From positions 1 through 64,000 of the forward strand of contig JAKJXP020000104.1 of NCBI GenBank assembly GCA_022225965.2: 64,000 nucleotides of DNA. Reading direction: 5' to 3'. Source of the DNA: Diatrype stigma (lineage: Eukaryota > Ascomycota > Sordariomycetes > Xylariales > Diatrypaceae). Positions within the stretch are counted from its first letter, which is position 1. Each line of letters opens with the position of its first letter. Below are positions 32,314-44,410 of the stretch, piece by piece. A model generated the notes under the pieces. It ran no database searches, was not told the origin of the DNA, and worked only from the letters and a program-made list of their open reading frames with translations. The position numbers and the translations under genes were made by a program.

Positions 32314-34093
32314 CTACTTCTTCAATGCGATCTTAACTGGAAACCCGTCTACTGGATGAGCTCCGCCGCCACCCATCTCAGCCTGGTACACGCGATCTCC
32401 CTCCACTGTTTTGATGCCCTTCTTAGGATGCAATTCGTCCCACTGGTCATATGCAGGCGTGATGTCGAACATCCTAGCCGTCATCACCAGCACGACTTTC
32501 AGCTCCAACTGTGCGAGGGTCTGGCCAATGCAGCTGCGCGCCCCCCACTCGAACGCTCGCCAGGAACCCTTCTTCGGGTGCAGAGGGTCCTGGGGGTCAA
32601 CCAGCCAGCGGTCCGGGATGAACTCGTCAGCCCTCGCAAAGACGTTCGGGCTGTGGTGCATAACCAGGCTGAGCGTCCAGAGGTGGCACCCTTCCGTGGG
32701 GTACTGCCGTCCTTCCTCGTCCGCCAGAACCAGATCCGGGCGGCCTTGGCGCAGGCTTCCGGCCGGAGGGAAGATGCGAAGGACCTCTTTGATCACTGCC
32801 GATGTGTACGGTATCTGGTTGAGAAGAGTTGGGTCCCTAGCGATGACCTCGCTGCAGTGTTCGATGGAGAAGTCCGAGCCAAACACCTGGTCGTGCTCGG
32901 CCCGCACTCTGGATAGCACGTCGGGGTGGCGGGCGAGCAGGAGGTAACAGTACAGTAGCGTGCTGCTGGTCGTATCGTGGCCGGCGTACAGAAACATGCG
33001 GAGCTGTGGTTTCGCGAGCTCCTTGAACGCCTCCTTGGATAATTCCTCCCCCGTGCTTCCCACCTCCTGCAGGTACTTGTCCATGGCCAGTGAAATGATC
33101 GACCTAGACGGCGCTTGAGATTCCTTAGCTTCTACCCGGCGGGAAAGAGCCAGTTCTTCGAAGCGCTTGTCGATTTCTCCGTCCAGATACCGATTCATGC
33201 GGTAGCTATTGTACCTCTGCACCAGCGGGCGAATGCTGAGATAGCGACGGAACGGGTTGAACGTTGTGCCGAACGGGGTCCAGTACACCTGTCTTCGGAG
33301 ACAGTCTGCCAGCGCACTTCCTTGTGTCTGGTAGTGGAGACGAGCATCTCTGGAGTTTTATATAGAAAAAAGGGGAGTACGTTAGTAAACGAACGGGGTG
33401 AAGGCTAGCTAGCCACTGGGACGGGCTCCTCACAGGGTCACGCGGCTGATGACATCGAACGTCAGCCGCAAGGTGTACTCTTCCAGCTGGACAACCTCCC
33501 CTTTCCTCGCCAGGCCCTGCACCAGTCTGCAGAACACGGCGGCCTCGTCGGCAATGGCGGGCGCGAGCCCTATCATGTAGCCGGCGGCAAAGCCGGGGCT
33601 GAAGAGGCTGCGCCACTTCTTCCACGTGCTCCCGTGCATCGTCATGAGCGACGGCCCGCCGTTGATCACTTCCAGGGTCGCGCACATGGCGCCGGGCTTG
33701 TCGAGCGAGGCGGCCTCCACCTGGGACGCCACGAAGGGGTCCGCGACGACCATGAAGGTCTCGTTGAAAGGCCACAGGTTTAGGTAGAAGATGCCCTTGG
33801 GGAACTGCTTCGCCATATGCAGCACCACGACGTGCATGGTGGTGTTTCGCGGCAGTGCCTGGATGCACTCTTTCAGGGCAGCGAAGTGCCCGAAGATGGG
33901 ATGGTATCTTGGCATCGGCTATGCTTATTATATCAGCCAGGCATCTCTATGGAACAAGGGGGGAACAACAACTCACCGCTTTTGCCGCTTGGAGCTTCTG
34001 GACATGGCGTCGGTTGGCCACGAACTTGACGGCGAAAAGGGTCACGGCGGCAACGGCTACCGCGGTGAGAACTGATATGCTCAGTTGAACCAT
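32314..34093 (-). CDS. cytochrome P450 monooxygenase
   Basis: Exons are 34093-33977, 33918-33434 and 33349-32314, giving 545 residues. Introns (GTGAGT...GCATAG; GTGAGG...CTCCAG) are in phase (QAAKA-PMPRYHPIFGHF; ISRVT-L-DARLHYQ). An N-terminal membrane anchor (ISVLTAVAVAAVTLFAVKFVA) places it in the ER. The I-helix has AGHDTTSS, the K-helix has KEVLRIFPPAG (ExxR), and the heme loop is FEWGARSCIG with the Cys ligand near 474. The overall sequence recalls the VerA/StcS (CYP59) group of fungal secondary-metabolism P450s, but I hold that only loosely. There are no polyketide synthase, NRPS or terpene genes nearby, so a role in a local cluster is not supported. The substrate is unknown. Confidence 0.9.
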
Positions 34094-34871
34094 GTTTGTG
34101 GCTTGATTTGGATGTAGTGAAGAAAGAGGTTGTAAGAAGAACGATTGTAGGATATCGGCTTCTGAACAAGCAACTGAGGGTGGGGGATTGCTATGGACTA
34201 GCGGTATAGCATTGTCAGGATTACTCATGGGAACACGCCCTGGTGTTTGCTGCGATTTGGCCCCCAAAATGCTCTTGCCCAACGGATTGTCGATGAAAAG
34301 GGACGAATGTGATTTCTTGGTGATGTTCAAAACTATATATAGTTAGTACATACCAGGGTTGATTCTTGGTTCTACGTATGTTTCCCCACCCCGTAATCTC
34401 TCCTTATTGCGTGGATGCGTGATTAGGCAGCCATCTTATCTAGGCTACCACAATAAGAATCCATTATATAAGTTAAATGGTTTCGTATCATAAATCGTAG
34501 GACTCTATATTAGACCCTATAATCTGACATCTCATTATCTACTGTTGAGACCCCGAAATAGCCTCGCCGTAGTGTTACTTGGAAATGGCAGTTAGTTGAC
34601 TCCTTTATGTGTACGATTTTGGCGCACCAGACTGCTACGAACCCCCTGTTGAATCTGATGGCTCCTCTATTCGAAGAGCACCCAGTATATTCATATATCC
34701 AAGCCCAGGAGCATGTTAACTCAGCTACGGCGCTATAGCCATAGGCGACTGCGTATTGCAGTCTTACTGGTACTACTTTCTTGTTTGCTCTAGGGGTAGC
34801 AGGGTGGCCCGGGGCATCTGCATGCTGGTGAGCGGTGACACTCCTCCACTCTTTACCCCTATCCGCACCAT
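34094..34871. other. P450 upstream region and kinase-like gene 3' region
   Basis: No supportable gene. AT-rich around 34440-34560. The P450 promoter should lie at the left side (minus-strand gene starting at 34093). Confidence 0.4.
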
Positions 34872-36385
34872 TTAATTCATAAGCGTTTGTCGCCGAGTCG
34901 GTCTAGTTTCAGCGTCGAAGATATGCTTCTTGACAAACAGCTTCAACACAGCATCGGACTCATCGTATGCCATTGGAGATCCCTTTGCGGCATAGTCTAA
35001 TTCGGTTTCTTGAACCCCTTTTTCGCAGATTTCTTCGAGGTCGACCAATTGTAGGCGTGACGGCACATTAAATGACTTGCAACGGTTAATGGCCGACTGT
35101 AGTAATTTTCCGACGGGCTTTGAATTTATTGGAGCCCTTTCCGATAGATCGTGCATTATCTAGAAGATATTGAAGAAGGTAAGTAGATGGTTAGAGAAAC
35201 ATTTCAACCAGGGCATCTAGAGGTTGCTGGGGAAAGTGAAAGAAAAAAGAAGAAAAACAAGGAAAGAAAGAAAGAAAGGTACGGTCAGCACTGACATTTC
35301 CAATTGCTCGCTCGTTGTCGAGTATACCCTTTTGGTGACCATAACTAGATAAACGATTAGCCATTACGTGGCCAGGGATCAAGAGTGTTCTAACTATACG
35401 CGTGTTGAAAGCATTTGCAAGGCAGGATACACTCACGTAGGATCAAGTGGCAACACCGTGGCTGAACCGAAGTCAATCAACTGTCAGCCCATTAGTCCTC
35501 ATCCATTTTGATTTGTCCCCTCCTCGCAACCAACCTTAACGATAGGACATAGCTTATGCTCGTCTTCACCGGGATCTAGTTCGCCGATCATGACATTGCC
35601 CATGTGCATATCCCTATGGACGAGGTTGATCGGATCCTCCCCATCTGGGACGAACTCGGTCTCTATCGGAACCTCTCCGCCACTTCCTACATCCGTGGTA
35701 TCTGGAGGATATGCCATTGCAGTTATGCTCCTTGTAACTAGTTGGGTAAGAATATCAGGGGTTAGCTACGGTATGAATCAAATGTATTTGTCATCGGAAA
35801 CACAGCCCAGCTATGCAGGACGGCTGCCAGGGGTTGATCCTTACGACACAAGAAAATAGACCAGAGAATCCGATTAGGAATCTCTTCTTCACTGTCCATC
35901 ACCCGGTTGAAAAATTCATCTAGTGTCCCATTCTGCATAAACTCCGTGACGAGTACGGGGCGCGCGTTTCGTCTTCCTCTGGGACCCTGGCCAGGATCAA
36001 CGGGAATATCCTTCGCGGCGACTATCTGTACGATGTGCGCGCTTCCTCTCAGCTTGTTCAGCCACTTGATCTCGCCTTTTAAGTCCTCGTCGTCGAGCCT
36101 GGAGTTCCCGAGCTTGACAGAGAGCCTGCGGACCAGCAGGCCGAGCTCGTCTCGTTCGTTGATGAGCAGGGCTTGGCCATGCATTCCCGCCCCCAGTGTC
36201 TTCACGAAGTTGTAGCGTTCGTTGGTGAAGTACCTGGCCACCGTTCTGCTGAAATTGAGCCCGGATGGACTTCCATTTGAGGCGGTTGGAACTGTCGGGC
36301 GATACCCTGCGAAGGCGCTCCTTGGCCGATTGACTGAGTTATTTCTCAATATCTCTGGGCGCCGCCGTCTCCGGCTCTTAGCCAT
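34872..36385 (-). CDS. protein kinase-like protein with short C-lobe
   Basis: Five exons: 36385-35845, 35737-35535, 35480-35437, 35344-35296 and 35159-34872, giving 374 residues. All introns are GT-AG and phases match, but exons 3 and 4 are short, so the model is moderately sure. The N-terminus is basic (MAKSRRRRRPEILR). Kinase landmarks are LGAGMHG (about 64-70, Gly loop), LSVKLG with Lys 91, LVTEFMQNGTLDEFF, LVHRDMHMGNV (about 219-229, catalytic loop with Asp 223 and Asn 228) and LIDFG (249-253). After DFG there is no clear APE motif, and the C-lobe is shorter and unlike standard kinases, ending ETRPTRRQTLMN. The HRDMHMGN loop lacks the usual Lys two residues after Asp. It belongs with the many expanded, lineage-variable fungal kinase-like proteins. 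Activity is uncertain. Confidence 0.72.
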
Positions 36386-37358
36386 GTCCAAGTAAAGTGT
36401 CCGTAGACCAGATTAAACTTCTACTGCCACGACACCAAAATGAAACATGTGCTTCTACCATTCCACCAAACGATATCATAAAGCCCCAGTGGGCATGAAT
36501 ACAAAGAGTTTCCGTTTCCGTCCATCTTTTCAACGAGCGGGTTCGCATTGTCTTCTGTAGGGCCGCGTGGGATCTAGGGATGGGGGATTAGTAGTACTTT
36601 ACGAGACAACCTTTATTGTTTGTTGAAATATTTTGGGTCTATCGCTGCGATTCTCACGATGATGTCTCCGGGTGTAATATGACCCCGTACAGGCTCGACC
36701 TTTGTTGCAATCCTTTTCGCTTATGTTGATGGCCCTTTCAGAAGCCCTTCAATTTTGATTTGTATAAGGGATTAATCCATAATGAAAACATGTGTCGTTT
36801 CCACTGTCAGCTCCAATCCATGTTATACCTGGCGGCAGTCACTCTTTTGTGGTCTGCGAGATATTCAAGAATCATGTATGCCGCGCCAAACACGTGTATT
36901 TCGATTCTCGATGAAACCCTGTAGGTATTTATTTATAGATTAAAAAGAAAACACATGGTTTCGATATCAGATTGTAGTTAATTAAAGCGTAATGCCTTTG
37001 TATGATGCTAAAGAGTCCTGGTACCGGTTCATGGAAAAGGGGGAGGAGGCCGAACCGATTTAATCGGGGCTAGCTACGGGCCGAACGGGGCTAACGGGTG
37101 TTGTATGTATAGACATACCTACCTATCGTACATACTAGTCTAACTAAAGAGCTCTAACTAAATCCCTACTTAGCGGGATTTTAGTCATTTGCTAGTTAGT
37201 GATCATACATACATACATTCCAGGTAGGATGATAAGAATCAAAGACGATAAGAATTTTTTCTTGGAATCCCGTCCCGTCTTACTTAGCATCGCGAAGTTG
37301 AAGCTTCGCCGATAAACCCCACCGAACAACAAAAAAGTCACAGTTACCAGACAAACCA
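36386..37358. other. divergent upstream region between the kinase-like gene and RPC40
   Basis: No supportable gene. AT-rich DNA with several short inverted TTAGTTAG/CTAACTAA runs around 37135-37195. Both flanking genes start outward, so promoters of each should lie here. Confidence 0.4.
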
Positions 37359-38647
37359 ATGGCTCCTTCTTCGGGACGGCGGCCACCGCCCAGCGCGGAA
37401 GAGCTAGAAGAGCGCAATGTATGCATCGTCCTCCCGCCTGTCGCTCTGGCCCTGCCTCTGCTTCTATCTCTGCCTCTCGATTGCCCCTCACAACGTATGT
37501 ATCCGGGTAATAAAGACCCAACCAACTAACCACTTGCTCGCTCCAGATCGTAGGCATCAACAAAGAGACCGTCACCAACACCGTCTCGACCGACTTCCCG
37601 GACAACTTCGCAAACGAGGAGCACGCCTGGGACAAGGAGCACTTCCGGCGGCACTTCCGGGTGCAGTTCCACTCGAACCAGCAGTTCGACGCGCAGTTCT
37701 CGCTGATCGGGGTCGACGCCTCGATCGCGAACGCCTTCCGTCGGATCCTGATCGCCGAGATCCCCACGCTGGCCATCGAGACCGTCTTCGTGAACAACAA
37801 CACGAGCGTGATCCAGGACGAGGTGCTGGCCCACCGCCTCGGCCTGATCCCCTTCACCGGCAGCAAGGAGGGCATCCGCGACTTCCTGAACTTCTGGCGC
37901 AAGCCGCGCGAGGGCCAGGACGCCTTCGAAACCACCTTCGACAACAACACCGTCGCGCTGCAGCTGCGCGTCCGGTGTGAGGCCAACCCGGACGCCGCCG
38001 CGAGCGCCGACCCGGACGCCGAGCGCGACCCGCGCAAGCTGTACCGCCACGCCCACGTCTACGCGTCCGACATCACCATGGAGCTGCTGGGCGGGCAGGC
38101 CAAATACTTCTCGGGCGAGGGCGCCATCCGGCCCGTGTACCCGGACATCCTGATCGCCAAGATGCGGCCCGGGCAGGAGCTCGACATCGACATGCACATG
38201 CACAAGGGCTATGGCTGGGACCACTCCAAGTACTCGCCCGTGGCGACGGCGAGCTACCGGCTGATGCCGACGATCCAGATCCTGAAGCCGATCCTGGGCG
38301 ACGACGCGCGCAAGTTCGTCGGCTGCTTCCCCGAGGGCGTCGCGGGCCTGGGGCGCGTCACGGCCGAGGAGGCGCGCTGGCTGGGCAGCGGCTGCGAGGG
38401 CTGCGAGGGCGAGGTCAAGGCCGTCGTCAAGGACCCCATGCGCGACACCGTCAGCCGCGAGGTGCTGCGCCACGCTGAGTTCGACGGCAAGGTTCGCCTG
38501 GGCCGGCGCAAGGACCACTTCATCTTCTCCATCGAGAGCCTGGGCCAGTGGGACAGCGACGAGCTCTTTGTCGAGGCCGTCAAGACCCTCAAGCGGAAGT
38601 GCCAGGTCCTCCGGCCCCAGGTCACCGACATGGTCCAGCTGTTTTAG
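37359..38647 (+). CDS. RPC40: RNA polymerases I and III subunit RPAC1 (AC40)
   Basis: This is the alpha-like subunit shared by RNA polymerases I and III, pairing with AC19 in the assembly platform. Exons are 37359-37418 (20 codons, MAPSSGRRPPPSAEELEERN) and 37547-38647, giving 386 residues. The intron (GTATGC...CTCCAG) keeps phase 0 and joins to IVGINKETVTNTVSTDFPDN, the family's N-terminal block. Further blocks are DASIANAFRRILIAEIPTLAIE (RNAP alpha motif), IQDEVLAHRLGLIP and MHMHKGYGWDHSKYSPVATASYR. The end, FIFSIESLGQWDSDELFVEA, matches Rpc40. Coding DNA is strongly GC-rich. The product acts in the nucleus and nucleolus. Confidence 0.95.
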
Positions 38648-39120
38648 ACGGGGTGGGGCGGGGCGGGGGCGGAAGATAGATGCTCTTCTTTCAGACTGAA
38701 GTCTTCGAGACTTGGGTTGATAACAAACAGAAGGCCACAAAACAAGTAAGAAGAAAATGTTCGCTTCGCATGGCATGGCATGGCAGGCAGGGCAGGAGTT
38801 CGATCCACCAAATGTATATGGTAGTGACTAGGCGTTCGTAGGTAAAGGACCAATTGGGATTATTATCTGATTCGATACTTTCTTATTCTCATAATTTCAT
38901 CAGACATCTACGGCGTGACTAGCATGGACACTGTTAAGCTCTGTCTGATCTCGGCTGATGTCCAGAAATACACATGTCGAGCCGTACGATTGTGTAGGAA
39001 CTCTATATTGTTTTTGTTTCCGGCTCTCAAACTCTACAGGTACACCGTCGCTTGCTTGTTTTGCAGACCGAAAACCCAGTCTACACCGAATGGCCGCCCA
39101 GCACTCCCGTGCGACGGCTT
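38648..39120. other. convergent 3' spacer
   Basis: This lies between the stops of RPC40 (+) and UBA3 (-). It contains GGCATGGCATGGCAGGCAGGGCAGG (38769-38793), a short degenerate tandem run. A tRNA was looked for around 38790 and not found. No gene is seen. Confidence 0.5.
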
Positions 39121-40457
39121 TCATGGAAATTGCAGGTAGAATTTGAAGCTGAGCGTCGGGAACGCAGGGTCGGTCACTGCGATCTCCTGGTTCGCTTCCA
39201 AACCTAGCTCCTCCCCCAGCTTCCTCTTCAGGTTCGGTCGTGTCTGCTCCTCGATACTAGCGGGAGATTGCATGTACAAGGTTTTCTTTTGGGTCCTGAT
39301 GGACGGTTTCTTCAACTGCAGGTCAGCCTTCACAGCGAACGAGTCGAGGAGCTCTTGGAGAGTCCAGTTGGGGTCCACTGGAAGAGGCTTGGCCATGTTC
39401 CCGCACACGGGACAATCCGGCTTCTTCTCGTTCTTGAAGACGTGCGTGTATATGGCTTCGTCCCCGGTGTACATCATGTAGTTCTCCTCGAAGCCGAGAG
39501 CAGGAGCACTCATGGTGGCGATCTTCATCGCCTCGTTGCAGCAACTGGCGGCGATGATGGCATTCGTCGATGCGATGGCCGGGATGATGTTCTTGACCAC
39601 GCCCTGTGTAAGGGAGTAAGTCACGCCGCTGATGCCGAACTCCTGGGCGCGTGCTGAAGCTTTCTGGTATAGCCACGTGATGTGTTCTGGATCATCCTTA
39701 TCTAGGTTTGGGTACGGCTTCTCTTGGTCCCATGCTATTATATGCGCCCATTCTATGCAGTGCTCGGGTTGTCGAGGAATGGTGGCCAGGGTACACAGTG
39801 GGACGGCGGCTCTCGGTGTATATAGGTCAAGTTGGCATTCGATGCAGGCGGTGATGGTGGGAAAGACGACCCGGGCCTGGCCCTTGAAACCTGGTCATAA
39901 TTAGCAAAATGCAGCCAAGCCTCGACTGAGAGCTCACCTTCGGTGCCGCCATCAACTAACGGCTTTAGAGTCTCTTGGTTCTCCTCATCCACCATGCCCA
40001 CGAGCGTCGCGTTGATCCATCGCCTAGCCTCGATGCTGTCTAAACCACATACCACAATCTGGAACTGCATGTAGAAGGCATCGTCCAACTCCTGTATTCG
40101 GCAATTATGTGGCGTGATCTTGACTCCCTCTACCCTCTGCTCCACGAAAGCGGCGGCAACCTCGGCTTTGTACTTCCCTACGTCGGTTTTGCGGAATAGA
40201 AACTGGCGGTTGAGGTTGGAGATATCGATGGTGTCCATGTCTATAACATGGATATCCTTGAAGCCGGACAGAGCGAGATCTTTGAGGATCTCACAGCCGA
40301 GACCGCCTGCCCCAATGACCAGGACCTTGAACTTGTCCAAGATAGCCAGGGCTTCGTCGCTGACTTCGGAGTCTTGATTGAAGGGACCTTGCGACCTGCG
40401 GATTCGGTCTAGATACTGCCATCTGGAGGAGCCGTCTAGATCTGTGCCGACTGCCAT
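39121..40457 (-). CDS. UBA3: NEDD8-activating enzyme E1 catalytic subunit
   Basis: UBA3, with its partner ULA1/APP-BP1, adenylates NEDD8/Rub1 and passes it to Ubc12 for cullin modification. Exons are 40457-39938 and 39890-39121, giving 429 residues. The 47-nt intron (GTGAGC...GACCAG) joins GGTEG to FKGQARVVFP in phase. The ATP-binding loop is VLVIGAGGLGCEILKD (about 45-60), and DMDTIDISNLNRQFLF follows. TACIEC (Cys 189 and 192) with a later CPVCG supplies zinc ligands. The catalytic Cys is in VPLCTLATIP (about 206). A ubiquitin-fold-like C-terminus ends FKFYLQFP. The start chosen is the first in-frame ATG; upstream in-frame sequence is leader with tandem repeats. Confidence 0.95.
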
Positions 40458-41183
40458 TTTGTCTCCAGTTGTTTTGGTACGAGTCGCGGGCAATGGGGGC
40501 GTAGGGTCGCGAGAAGGGCGTAGGGCTGCGAGAAGGGCGTAGGTCGCGAGACGGTAGCAATCGATATGTACGTGTACGAGAATATGCGCACGTAATTATG
40601 AAGTTGTCGTGAAGTATCCAGATAAAGGTAGCCAAGGGTAGCCAACTGCTTAGGCAGCTGCAGTTGCGATTCCTGATGCTCCCTAGAAACAGACGTCACT
40701 TTAGAAACGATAAGGGCATATCGGGGCACGAAGTGGGATGTTATGGTCTATTGATGCTTGTATGTAGGGAAGTAGGCCTAGATTAAGTTCGTTATAGGGC
40801 GGGTTTAGGGGATTTATAACTGTTGGTGGGGGTTGCTAAGCTTAATACATGCATATATGAATCCCCTATGAATGTACTTCGTAATGGCGGCAGTTTGCTT
40901 GGAGGGATCACGAAGGGATCGATACCATTATTTGTATTTCGTAGTTGAACTCAAAACTGCCCGTGACTTTCACTCATGATCGCATTATGCGAGACAGAAA
41001 AGAAATACCTGAATATCTCTAGTCCTAATCCTTGAGATAGTCAGCAGTTGCAAGATTGAAGATTGAAGGATATGACCCAACCCGATGTCGAGGAGCTCCA
41101 TAACTCCCATGATATACCCAAACCTTCTTTGAACTTTCCCTGAACCACGTAACCGGACCGCATTTTAGACATCTCTCGACAAT
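40458..41183. other. divergent promoter region between UBA3 and TEL2
   Basis: 0.73 kb between two outward-facing start codons. The UBA3 side carries a 19-nt tandem repeat (separate entry). No coding frame is credible. Confidence 0.45.
40497..40551. repeat. 19-nt tandem repeat, about three copies, in the UBA3 leader
   Basis: Units GGGCGTAGGGTCGCGAGAA, GGGCGTAGGGCTGCGAGAA and a shortened third copy (17 nt) follow directly, 40-95 bp upstream of the UBA3 ATG. The repeat would lie in the 5' UTR or core promoter. Confidence 0.85.
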
Positions 41184-44100
41184 ATGGAGGGTCTTCTTAC
41201 CCAAGTAAGCCAGAGCTATCGGAAACCAGTCGAAGAACCGCAGTTCCTCCGCTCTTCAGAGCCCATCAAACGCACTATCGAACCAATTGTTGAGTTCAAG
41301 GGTTCGTCTGCCGAAGAGGCTTTGAATGTTCTCAAGAAGCAGCCGGGATATGATGCTTTGCTTTCCGTCTTGATATATCTTCGAAAGGGAGTACAGGGCA
41401 AACACTCGTTCGATATACGAAAGCCAAGTCCACAAGCTGCTCAGCTAGTTCATGTCCTTAGCACGGAGATTATTCCCAATTATTGGACTCTCTTGACCGA
41501 GGGCTCGTCTGACCAGAAAAGGGGCGACGTCGATATATTACTGGCTTGCCTTCAAAGTATTCCTGGGGTCAATGGCCTACTTACATACTTGCGGGCCTTG
41601 CTGAGGGAAACGAAAGCTGATCCCAAGGGGCTAAAACAGTCCCATACTATTTTCAACATCAGCTTTATCCTCGACGTCTTGTCACGGCTCTTGAAGCCTG
41701 ACGATGCATTAAAGCGAATATGGGATTCAGTACATTCTTTACAGATCTCTACACAGATTCGACCTCTTCGGCAGGAGTTCCTTGCTTTGTTCACCAGCGG
41801 GAAGATCATTTCACTTTCCGCCGAAGCGGAAGAGACCCTACGACAAGCAGACAAGCTTCAGGATGTTACTTGGACAGCCGACGGTAAATCTTACATTGAC
41901 TGGCTCGGCCGTAATCTGACAGGATGGATCACACCAACCATGAGTGATGTTGATCGGAAGCTATGCGCAGATTTGACGGCACGGGCAACACGCTTGGCAC
42001 ACTCTGGTAAGTCAGTTGCATTCAATCTCTCACCGATATTAAACCTCGTACTTGTATTCAACCTCGTACTGATACTGGCTAACTACTTTGTATAGATAGA
42101 TTAGCCAAGCAGCTTTTCGTAGATCTGCTTATAAATGACACTGCCAACTCTAACATGTTTAGCCAATTCTTTAGCCACCTCCCTTCCCTTGAGCAGCGAA
42201 AGATGTTGCTAGTGATACTCAAGCTCCTAGCAGAGACACATCTAAGCTCTATGGACGTCAGCGACACCGCAGAGGATTATCCCGTTATTTGGGCTGCCGC
42301 TAACGCCCTGAAAAGAGTCATTGGAGACGATGAAATACGACAGAGCCATCTCTTGGGTTGGTTAACCGGCACCCCGGGCGCCGGAATTGGCGAGGGATGC
42401 GGCATCAGAAGAGCTGCTATCGCTGCACTGGCAGATGACAGAGAAGCAATCACGACAGTACTGGAGAAGAGTATGAACCTCTTTGGGGACCAACTATACA
42501 TCAAGCATACTCCCATGCTTCAACAAGAAGGTGAGCTGATACGCTGTCTACTCTGGGATTGTTGATCGATTCTAATGGCGAGGTTTCCACTTCTAGCACA
42601 TGCCCAAGTTCTTCTACTGAGCGCTGGATATGTACACAGGCTCGCACCTATCAAACTGACCCTCCTAACCCGGTCAAGCACCTACTTGAACGCTATATCC
42701 TCTCGAATCGCCGCGTCCCAAGTTAGGGCTCGCTTCCTGGGTATGGCAGTGGGGGAAGCATTATCCGAACTTGTCCATAGCAAGGACAAGAAGCTTAGCT
42801 TCAAAATCGAAGAAATGGACACGGATGAAGCAAATTGGTACAAGTCTCTGGTGAATACATCTGACAAGCTCGGCCCCTTGGATCCTCTACGGCAGCCACA
42901 CAGCTCAAGACCATTAGAAAAAACTAAAGCAACAGGTCCGAAAGCCAAGGCCTTACCGCAGTCAGCAAGAGCTGCTGCACCCAGGCCTGGTTTTATCATT
43001 GAAGAGGTCGAAGATGACGACGAAGATGAAGATCCTGACTTGGTGCCCTATGCCAAGCCAGACTCGGACGCAGAGGACTCTGATGATGATCCCACCCTAA
43101 TCAACCGCGACAAACCTAGGGCCCCCGTATATATCAGGGAACTCATCGCGTACTTACGAGACACCGAGAGCTATGACAAGCAAAAATTGGCTCTCACGAC
43201 CGCGCCGACCCTGATACGACGGAAAGCCGATTTTGGTACCGAAGTGAGTTCTCATGTCGAAGAATTAGCTACTCTACTCGTCGGCTTGCAAGACAAGTAC
43301 GACCTCGACAACTTCCACGATTTGCGACTTCAAGGCATGATAGCCGTCGTCGTCGCACAGCCCAAGAAGATGGGCCAGTGGTTCGCCAAGACCTTCTTCG
43401 ACGGTGACTACTCGCTGTCACAGCGGGCCTCGATCCTCATAGTCCTTGGCCTGAGCGCTCGCGAGCTGGCTGGCTTCGATGTATCCGAATACGCTGCCGC
43501 CGCGTCATTCCCATCCAAGAGACTTCCGGAGAAAATCGAGAAGCACTACGCCCTACCGCCGGCACCTGCCGGCTACGGATCCTCCTCGGCCTCCAAGCTC
43601 AAAGGCCTCCCTCCCAACGCCATAGACAGCATAGCGCAATCCCTCTCGCAAGCCTTTCTCGCGCCCCTAGCCGCCGAGGCTGCAGACGCTGCTACAGGGC
43701 CCGACGCGCTCAAGCTATCCTCCTTTACCTCGCGCCTGCAGCAGCAGCAGCAGCAGTCCCAATCGTTATCATCTCCTTCTTCCAACAGCCTGAAGACCGC
43801 CTCCGCTGCCAGACCCAACAAGAAGAAACCCGGCATCCGCGCGATCCCCAACACGACGGCCTCCCTCCTCAGCACCTCCTTCTTCTTCCCCCTGACATCC
43901 CGCTTCCAAGCGGCGATGCGCTCGACGCGCGGCGGCGGCAGCGGCGGCATCCTGTTCCAGCCGGACCTGCTAGCGCTGTACCTGCAGACCCTAGGCCTAC
44001 TACTGCACGCCGCGGGGCCCTCGACCCTCGCGCTGCCGCAGATGACGGCCGAGCTGTGGGACTTGGTGCTCGGCGCACGGGGGCCTAGCCTCGTCCGTTC

Positions 44101-44410
44101 ATCTTCTCCTTCTGGAGCTGAAGCTGGGGCCGAGACGGGCGTGGTGCGCGCCCTGCTGTTCGCGCTCGTCGCGCTGCTCGACGTCAACGAGGGCGACGTG
44201 CGCGGCCTCTGCGAGCGCCATGGCCGCGAGGTCGTCGAGACCACCGAGTGGGTCGCCGCCGTCTTCAACGACACCCGCGGCGGCGACGCGGGCGGCGCCG
44301 GCGAGGAGAGCGAGGTCAAGATGCTGGCGGCGGGCGTGCTCATCCGGCTGCGCGAGGCGGTGGAGAAGCACCAGGCTGTGCTGATGGGGGATTTGATCGG
44401 GTTTACGTGA
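41184..44410 (+). CDS. TEL2: telomere length regulation protein TEL2
   Basis: TEL2 (TELO2) is the HEAT-repeat core of the TTT co-chaperone complex with TTI1 and TTI2, needed for stability of PIKK kinases (Tel1, Mec1/ATR, TOR). Exons are 41184-42006, 42096-42530 and 42597-44410, giving 1023 residues. Introns (GTAAGT...TATAG; GTGAGC...TTCTAG) join in phase (LAHS-DRLAKQLF; LQQE-AHAQVLLL). Much of the protein reads as helical repeats. The conserved TELO2 C-terminal block is preceded by an acidic linker (EEVEDDDEDEDPDLVPYAKPDSDAED, split here by position about 565-590), a phospho-acceptor-like region in other TEL2 proteins. It continues APVYIRELIAYLRDTESYDKQ and WFAKTFFDGDYSLSQR. A Gln run (CAG)5 near 43739 and an Ala/Ser-rich insert are lineage features. 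Confidence 0.92.

Noticed and set aside
30424..37358. Possible secondary-metabolite gene cluster around the P450
   Set aside because: Neighbours are COQ6, a kinase-like gene and RPC40. No backbone synthase, transporter or cluster regulator is present.
37526..38776. 416-codon minus-strand frame opposite RPC40
   Set aside because: It is a shadow of the GC-rich RPC40 gene. It has no start context, splice logic or family resemblance.
38769..38805. Possible tRNA B-box (AGTTCGATCC) near GGCATGGCAT repeats
   Set aside because: No A-box at the right distance and no acceptor-stem pairing could be drawn.
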